DNA of 64,000 nucleotides from Cristatella mucedo. Its lineage: Eukaryota > Bryozoa > Phylactolaemata > Cristatellidae. The stretch is from positions 10,042,001-10,106,000 of the forward strand of contig WPIO01000001.1 in NCBI GenBank assembly GCA_009760855.2. Reading direction: 5' to 3'. The first letter of the stretch is position 1; the number at the start of each line of letters is the position of its first letter. The position numbers were made by a program, and so were the translations under genes. The notes under the pieces were generated by a model, which was not told where the DNA came from, made no database searches, and worked only from the letters and a program-made list of their open reading frames with translations. This document shows, piece after piece, positions 57,823 to 64,000 of this stretch.

Positions 57823-58160
57823 TATATATATATGTGTATATTCAGTATATATTTAAACCGGATGTTGGCTTATGTAGTAATGTCAGTAGCATGAATTACA
57901 ATTATCAATTGCACTATAGCAGTAATTGTTTAAACGCTGTTTTGTAGATCCAGTATATCTAAGTGCAACTGAACAAGCTGTGTCTGCCTTGGTTTGGCCC
58001 AGGGATAAATGTGCTTGCCTGTAGTGACCGAGGTCACCGTGAATGCATTTGGTGATCGAGGTAGTGGGCTCGACCCCTGGGGTGAATGCAAAGCAATATA
58101 TATGAGAATATATATATATATATATATATATTTCATTAGATCTTATCTCTCTCTCACTCA

Positions 58161-58210
<50 letters not shown>

Positions 58211-61200
58211 TGAGTGAGAGAGATAGATAAGATCTAATGAAATAGGTTTGTCGTTTAAGCATTGTATTCATTCGTGTATTTCTTGCTGGCTGCTGTAATA
58301 TCTAATTTTAGTTATAAGACCGCTGCCGGTAAGTTGGAACCTGCCTTGTGCATAAGCATTCTAGAATGAGAGTTGGTGATTAATGCCACATGAAGGAGTG
58401 CTTGGCATATTGCACTATATTGTTCAAGTTTTTCAATGACGCTATTATTTGGCTTTTCTTTATCGTGCAGCCGGCGGATAATCACCCTTTCGCCTACGGA
58501 TGGCACTGAAACAGCGGAAACCGTTACGGAGAGATGCCCGGACACGCTGCGAGTCAACTGCTTCGCTTGCAATAACATATTTTTGGTAAAGCAGCAATAA
58601 GCAAGCCATTCATGATAGTTCTGCATGTCGGCACCATATGCTCTTGCTGACTGCTTTTAGTTTATTATCGTTGGCTTTCTTGTATGTATTCTTTATATAT
58701 TGTCTTGCAGTTTCCCATCGGTGATGCCAGGCGCCGGCTTGCTCGGTGCCCTCACTGCAGGCGTTTGTAAGTACAATTGTTAGCGATAGCCTCAATGTAA
58801 TGTAATGTATTTCTGTCTGTAATCCTACAAAGACTAAGTGGATGTCACACAGGAGAGTTTTCTATAGCACCTGAAAGCCTCAGCGGCTTCCGGTATGCAT
58901 TTGGTAGCCAACAGACTTCATCTCACGAAACAAAGAGAAAGTGAGAAGCATAACTGAGTCAGGAGGGCAGTCGAAGAAGTGAGTAGCTAGGAAGTAGCAG
59001 CTCAGAATGGCTGGAAAGGACTTGTCACAGTTGGCAGCAGAATAGATGTCGTTGCACAAGAGTTGTGAAAGCGAGTTCGACAATCTGGGACCTGCAGAGC
59101 AAAAGCTTCTGTTGTCATCGGTCTTTAAGCAGAGCAATGGAAAAGCTAAGGAGGCTGATACTGGTGAAGCAGTACAGTTAGGTATGCCGGAGCCAAGCCA
59201 CGGCAGACCTTGTGGTTCAGCATACGAACTTTACTCTATTTACGTTGTTGAACTGGGAGCCAATTTGTTAGGCACCCATTTTTCTATCACTCTGTTCTTG
59301 CTGAAGCCATAAAATATCTTGTCTCAGACATAGGTGTTTCACTTTTTTGTCCTCGGCTATCTGACATGTTATCAGGTTATCTAGTGTGGTGAGAATGTGA
59401 CTCAGCAGGCCGACATTTCATCAGCACCATTCATCTCTTACTGAACTTGGTATGATCGCAGCTATTAATTTTTTCCTTAGCCCAACCCAGGACTTGCTCA
59501 GTACCATATTTTTACACCATATTTTAGTTGTCTCAATGTTCTTTGGGGATGCAAATTTTGTCCCAGATATCGACAGCCTGCTGCAGCAGTTTGCAGTAGT
59601 TTGAAGTGACTATGCACTGCCACAAGCTAGCATCGGTGCTAGCATCCCACGTCTAATCCATGGCTAGTATTAATAGTAGTCGAAAGAGGGCTGTTGCTAA
59701 ACAGTGCAATAACAATAAATCCGCGATCAAAAGGTTAATTACTAGAACTAGGATTCCCAATTATTTTTGTTGCACTTTTCAGCTAAGTTTTTTCCTGATT
59801 TTTGGAGAACATAATGCATATCATTATAAGACCAGCTTCCTCCATCGTTGGCCAACTGCTTCCTTGCAGTTGCTGTGACACCTTTCCTCTTTTTTTGCTG
59901 ACAGTGGCTATGATTGGCACCTTCTCGACGGCTCTGCCTCTTGTTCCTTGTCATTGACTTTTGACGGCACGTGTGAGGCATCATCCTACATGCTTGCATG
60001 CCGTTGCAATCATGTACCTACCTACGACCGCGTATGGTGCTTGTAAGGCCGTGGTCATGTGGGTCGTGGTGCACTTCTTTGTCTGCGCTGCTGTCCCCAT
60101 CCTGATGCATGCCAGGCCGGCATGCATTACCGGAGCAGAAGTCTTCGGTCTCTGTTGTAGTTATAGAGGATCGGTAAGGCCTATAATTGTCAGTAAATGA
60201 AGCAGCTGTTGGCTGCCTTCTGTTCGCTGTGCTACAGATCAAAGTTCAGCCGACCATCCAGCCGCAGGCGTCTGCGAGACCCATTAAGCTCTAGATCACA
60301 CAGCCCATTGGCACTGCCTTTATGTTACCTTAATATAGGCATTGGTTTGCTCGTCAGCTGAGCCCGAAAAAGCTAGTTGTATTAACCTGAGCCTGACCGT
60401 TGGTTTAAACTACGTTCGAAAGTTCACGAGTAGTAGACGTGTGTACTTAAGTATGGCCAGCGTACGTAGAATCACTGGGTGATGCTTGCAGCTGAGCAAA
60501 TGCTTGCCCTGTAGCCTATTGGTGTATACAGGTGACACGTGCTCTCAAAACCAAAGAACAACTGTCCAATATTTGGTTCCGGGATATGCATTTATGCATT
60601 GTGCGCCCAACTGAGCATAGTCATGACATTCATTTAGTGACACGTGATTTATCTTTAATGCGGTGAAGGGCAATCCATCGTGCAATTAATACATAGATAA
60701 GCAGTGTCTCATTCTCTGGGATAGCCAAGTTCGATTTTAAAATGTTGCATAGAAATCAAGCTAATAATAACTTCGGTCATCATTGGGTACAGCCTTTGTA
60801 TACCAGCTTTGGCATTTTCACCGGTTCATTAGCTTTGTTATATTAAGTGCTACGAAAGCTGTGAAACCCAGAGTGCAAATTGCTGGTGTCCAGCTGCTAT
60901 CACACCATGTGCGTTAGCACTATCATGAGCCGTTATCCCCAGCACCGTTTTAGAGCAGGTGGAACTTGTTAGAGCTCAAATTACTTTTTTTTACAGGATA
61001 CTCTGCTGGAAAGTCAACTCTGTTCCAACCAAAGTCAGTTGCATATGGGCTGGTTAGCAAAATATGGATTTAAGGGTGTATGTGTGTTTTTGTTTGTGCT
61101 GGGGAATGGGGTTGCAAAAGTTTGGCTGGTAATGTGTGACAAAAAATCATGCCTGACGACATGCTGAGCCTAAGGCATTTCTTCTGAAACCTCAGGGTGG

Positions 61201-61833
61201 AGTAGGGCTAAAGCGTTCACTGTGGCTGGGTTGGACTAAAGCCATCCAAATACTGGACTTTGATAATTAGGCAGTGCAGCTTGGATAACTGAGCAAGAGC
61301 ATTATGCTTAGAAATAAATCATACTTCAGCAAAGTAGGCTAATGCCACGGAACTAGTCAAGGCAAATAAATCGGTTGTCAAATTACCACTGTAGCCTTCA
61401 TTAATGAGTCTGTTCTGTACAGCTTAATTTAGAGCTATGCTGTAAATAGAATTCCGACGAACGTGTGACCAACTACAACTACCATATACTTTTATTTTAG
61501 CTCATCTGTGGGACCGCATTTTGCACGTCGGCGAGCTTCACTCTTTGCGTTAATTGGCGTTATCTTTTTAATAATGGGCACTGCAACTGTGGTAAGTGTA
61601 GCAATATTTCTTAAGATGACAGGCCTAGCATCTTCGTTTGGCCAAGAGGACATTGTCATGGATATTCTCTCTACCTCTCCAGCTATTCATAGCACTTTTG
61701 TACAGGACCCTTATATGTAGGCTGTGCTGCTACCTATATTCTTGATGCTGACCGTAGATCTGTTTGCAGGCGGCCACAACACATCTTCTCAGTGGGGAAG
61801 CACAGGATCGCTATTTCTATATTATGTGGATTG
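55117..61833 (+). CDS. PIP4P (TMEM55) phosphatidylinositol-4,5-bisphosphate 4-phosphatase homologue, seven exons, 3' end not found
   Basis: Exons by splice sites and phase: 55,117-55,216; 55,899-56,071; 56,229-56,335; 58,471-58,585; 58,711-58,766; 61,501-61,591; 61,770-61,833, all in phase. The protein starts [20 protein letters not shown] (the ERxPLL start of the family), then '[19 protein letters not shown]' (PPPY and first CxxC), 'CSFCNEAT', '[15 protein letters not shown]', 'IACPR', '[13 protein letters not shown]', '[10 protein letters not shown]', and a first membrane segment '[17 protein letters not shown]'. The family are late-endosome/lysosome membrane proteins with two C-terminal helices that affect lysosome positioning. 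The family's CX5R motif reads C-NATSM-K here. The exon for the second helix was not seen. Confidence 0.88.
56440..57060 (-). mobile_element. second LINE type fragment in PIP4P intron 3
   Basis: The minus strand reads '[16 protein letters not shown]' near 56,900-56,960, the conserved SRLDYCNS-x-x-AGLP block of CR1/Rex1-like RTs. The 3' part at about 56,455-56,650 is repeated at 58,895-59,125 (cagagcaaaagcttctgttg). It differs from the LINE that inserted in the Polinton. Confidence 0.65.
57620..57745 (-). mobile_element. tRNA-derived SINE (family 2)
   Basis: Inverse copy with B-box region 'ggagtggaatccacgacccg' (plus-strand reading) and body 'ggctattgccacagcttgca', matching 13,262-13,440. Confidence 0.7.
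57778..57850. repeat. (TA)n microsatellite
   Basis: TA dinucleotides with minor TGTC interruptions, in PIP4P intron 3. ORFs across it encode only YI repeats. Confidence 0.92.
57990..58105 (+). mobile_element. tRNA-derived SINE (family 1), diverged
   Basis: 'ccttggtttggcccagggat' and 'gaggtagtgggctcgacccc' correspond to the A-box and B-box halves of family 1. A longer loop separates them than in other copies, and the tail is replaced by (TA)n. Confidence 0.65.
58130..58243. repeat. 114-bp near-perfect palindrome with (TA)n centre
   Basis: The left arm begins atttcattagatcttatctc and continues into cactcactctcatatata. The right arm is its reverse complement with one 4-bp insertion (atct). The central (TA)n is about 30 bp. 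The whole can form a long hairpin. Confidence 0.95.
58890..59130 (-). repeat. repeat shared by PIP4P introns 3 and 5
   Basis: Matches about 56,450-56,650 in the same orientation (agacttcatctca; gagcaaaagcttctgttg), and is probably the 3' UTR of the second LINE type. Confidence 0.65.
59131..61500. other. PIP4P intron 5, no further feature seen
   Basis: Long intron between the exons at 58,711-58,766 and 61,501-61,591. No additional exon, SINE or LINE sequence was recognised. Confidence 0.45.
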
Positions 61834-61934
61834 GTAGGTGCTTATTGCTGGCATTTTGTTTGTGTAATTTCTGCTTATTTTCCCCGATGCTATGCATTGT
61901 ACAATCGCCATCTTGTGATTATAATTTAGATGTC

Positions 61935-62450
61935 CGGCCTTCCAGCATGTCAATCTCTCTCATGGTCTCAACCTCTCAACTCACTTGGTACTTGTATTGC
62001 TGACATTCAAATTGGGAGGGAAGCAGATTTTCTTCAATTGAATCACGATAAAATCAACATGCTAGTTATGCGAAAACCTAGGATCACTCCAAAATTGGAA
62101 AGCTGATCCCTCAAAATGTCCTGGGCAGCATATCTCCTGTAGCATCTTTACACAATATGGGTGTTCCAAAGTGATCTTTCACCAGCCGACCACATTGCTC
62201 TACAGTCAAGTCTGCCTACTTTCAGCTACGTAAAATTGCAAACGTTTGGGCTTGCTAACACAGGGATACCACATCCAAGTTGGTCAACCCTGTGCATGTT
62301 ACCCCTAACCATGTTATTCATGTTGTTTATCAAGCATGATATTGCTCACCATTCAATCGTGTTTCCCTTTGCAGCAAATGTAAAGCACCTAGAAAGAGAT
62401 TGAGTTCTCTGAGGGGGCTTTATCAAGTGCATTATTATTATTATTATAAC
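61935..62450 (+). mobile_element. CR1/L2-type LINE fragment downstream of PIP4P exon 7
   Basis: Plus-strand RT remnants ('NHDKINMLVMRKPRITPKLE'-like reading near 62,040) and the 3' end 'tttgcagcaaatgtaaagca ... gctttatcaagtgc' with (ATT)n at about 62,365-62,448. The segment between them is deleted relative to the copy at 49-50 kb. Confidence 0.8.
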
Positions 62451-62454
62451 GCAT

Positions 62455-62760
62455 TTGTAACATCCTGTTTCGACTTCTGTAACTCGCGACTTGCATGTCT
62501 TCCGGCCTGTGCACTAAGGCACTAACAGTAGGTGCAAAACTCCGCCGCCAGGCTTGACTATCGTGAACCTTACAATTGTCATAATACTTCGCTTCTCACC
62601 AACCTGGACCGGCTCCCCGTCTGTTGTGCTTGTTGTTGGCATTGAGCATTGCTACCATTAACCATTCGACCATGTTTCCTTTGCAGTAAATGTAAAGTGC
62701 CTATAAAGAGATTAGATTTTCTGGCGGTGCTATATTAATTTATCATTTTGTTATTAGTAA
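62455..62760 (+). mobile_element. CR1/L2-type LINE fragment
   Basis: RT C-terminal remnant near 62,455-62,620 ('ctgtaactcgcgacttgc ... ggtgcaaaactccgccgcca') joined to a 3' tail 'gtaaatgtaaagtgcctata' at about 62,685-62,740. Confidence 0.72.
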
Positions 62761-62814
62761 GCAGAATATTGACCAAGATTTTTTCACTCACTTTTAGGTC
62801 ACTTTATATTCTTG

Positions 62815-63375
62815 TTTTAATAATAGGAATAACAATAATACTTGATAAAGCACCCTCAGGGAACTCAATTTCTTTCTAGGCGCTTTACATTTACTGCAAG
62901 GGAAACACGGTCGAATGGTGAGTGGTGTCATGCTTGATAAACAACATGAATAACATGGTTAAGGGTGATATGCACAGGGTTAGCATGCAAGTGTGGCTTT
63001 GGCCTACCCATCCGAACTACTTCCCAATCAGGCTAGAAATACTACCTGCTCTCCCTACTCTTAATTGTTTAGCTGTGCCTCTAATAAATCTTAAATCCTT
63101 TGGAGACAGTGCCTTTAGCTTGGATGCTCGAAAGCCTGGACGTTACTCCCGACTGAGTCATGGTATCGCCTTATTTGATTGTATTTAAAGCTAAAAACCC
63201 TTGTGTTCCTCCCAGCATTTGCCGGATCTTGTGTTAATTGTCCTTTGCGTGCTGATGGCTGTGCATATTATCACAAACCAATTGACATGCTTCTTCCTGT
63301 GCAGCATATTTAAAGTGCCTAGTAAGAGATTTAGTTCTGATATGGCGCTATACAAATACCTTATAAGTTGTTATT
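62815..63375. mobile_element. overlapping LINE fragments of opposite orientation
   Basis: A minus-strand 3' tail (acttgataaagcaccctcag ... gcgctttacatttactgcaa) spans 62,835-63,000. It is followed by plus-strand RT C-terminal remnants (cttaaatcctttggagacag) and a plus tail at about 63,300-63,375 (gcagcatatttaaagtgcct). This is a nest of successive insertions. Confidence 0.7.
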
Positions 63376-64000
63376 ATTGTACTCTATAGTAACTGCCTGG
63401 TGCTTAAAAGTTTCATTTGGAAGACAGCTTCCATAGCTAGTCATCGCGTTCAATCATTCTCTTTGATTAGGGGTTTCCTACCTACAGCTGTTGTGCTAAC
63501 TTCTGCTTACTAGCTTCCTGGTTCTGTCTCGACTGGACTACTGTAATTCAGTTTTTGCTGGGCTACCAAAAAAGGCAACTAAGCCTCTACAACTGGCGAT
63601 ATAACCGACAGGTTGGTCAACAAATTCAAGAGGTTTAGCCAGGTGTGAACTTACTTCCACTATTCACACACATCTTCTCTCCTGCTTCTGATTGTGGCAC
63701 ACACTATCCAGACGTCTAGTGCTGCTACTGTTATGCTACTCACTTCCTCGACTGCCCTCCTGACATAGCTAGAATGTGTATCTTAGTTCATCTCGTAAGC
63801 GGTTCCTTGCCTGCATGCATTAACGACGTTCTTACTTTGGTTAGCCTTGTAACAGCTGACAGTGTGTTGTTGCAGGATACAGCTGGGTGAATGCTAATTT
63901 AGAAGTGTGTGCATGTAAAAAATTTTGTAAAAATTAGTTCAATAATCAAAGCGTTACCGAGAAAAAATATAAAAAAATATAATTCATTTACATAGCGCCC
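63376..64000. other. second LINE type remnant and tail at the window edge
   Basis: Plus-strand 'LSRLDYCNSVFAGLPKKATK' reads at about 63,516-63,585, the second LINE type. The window ends in 'attcatttacatagcgccc', the start of another inverted tail of the first LINE type. The terminal PIP4P exon was looked for here and not found. Confidence 0.55.

Noticed and set aside
63201-63300. Candidate last exon of PIP4P after a 'cctcccag' site
   Set aside because: The sequence downstream belongs to a LINE tail, and the required phase gives no second membrane helix.

Overview
This window comes from the nuclear genome of an animal, most likely an invertebrate. It is intron-rich and full of retroposons. 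It carries exons of two conserved animal genes and one large, AT-rich, virus-like DNA transposon. I cannot name the species from sequence alone.

Left flank (1-29,050). Two minus-strand exons (9616-9672 and 1714-1828) fit together in phase and encode the start of a CRAL-TRIO/Sec14 module like that of Trio/Kalirin RhoGEFs. A CpG-rich block at about 10.3-11.25 kb is a plausible promoter region. The rest is intron or intergenic DNA holding CR1/L2-type LINE fragments, two tRNA-derived SINE families (one shares its 3' tail with the LINE), an internally inverted Tc1/mariner relic, a short non-autonomous Ty3/gypsy-like LTR element with intact ends (20,912-22,655), and a tandem array containing a telomere-like core (26.43-26.96 kb).

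Centre (29,510-54,445). A 24.9-kb Polinton/Maverick element, related to adintoviruses, sits inside a (GA)n/(GACA)n microsatellite. It is bounded by 126-bp terminal inverted repeats differing at only four positions. It has the full diagnostic set: protein-primed family B DNA polymerase, retroviral-type integrase, adenain-like protease, FtsK/HerA-type packaging ATPase, double-jelly-roll major capsid protein and three copies of a capsid-associated protein family. Accessory genes include four genes with phage-tail-fibre-like repeats, a phospholipase A2-like protein, a YqaJ-type exonuclease, an HNH/AP2 endonuclease, an AT-hook protein, small membrane proteins and a four-member family of unknown function. 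Most genes start a few bases after a shared TATATAGA(A) box. Nearly every long gene has frameshifts, stops or lost starts, and three host LINE insertions interrupt the polymerase, a zinc-finger gene and a capsid-associated gene, so this copy is dead.

Right flank (54,446-64,000). The microsatellite resumes, and about 0.67 kb downstream of the element begins a multi-exon gene for a PIP4P (TMEM55) phosphatidylinositol-4,5-bisphosphate 4-phosphatase homologue, with seven exons visible from 55,117 to 61,833. A palindromic TCACGTGA site lies just upstream of its ATG. Its introns hold more LINE/SINE debris and a 114-bp hairpin. The last exon was not found.
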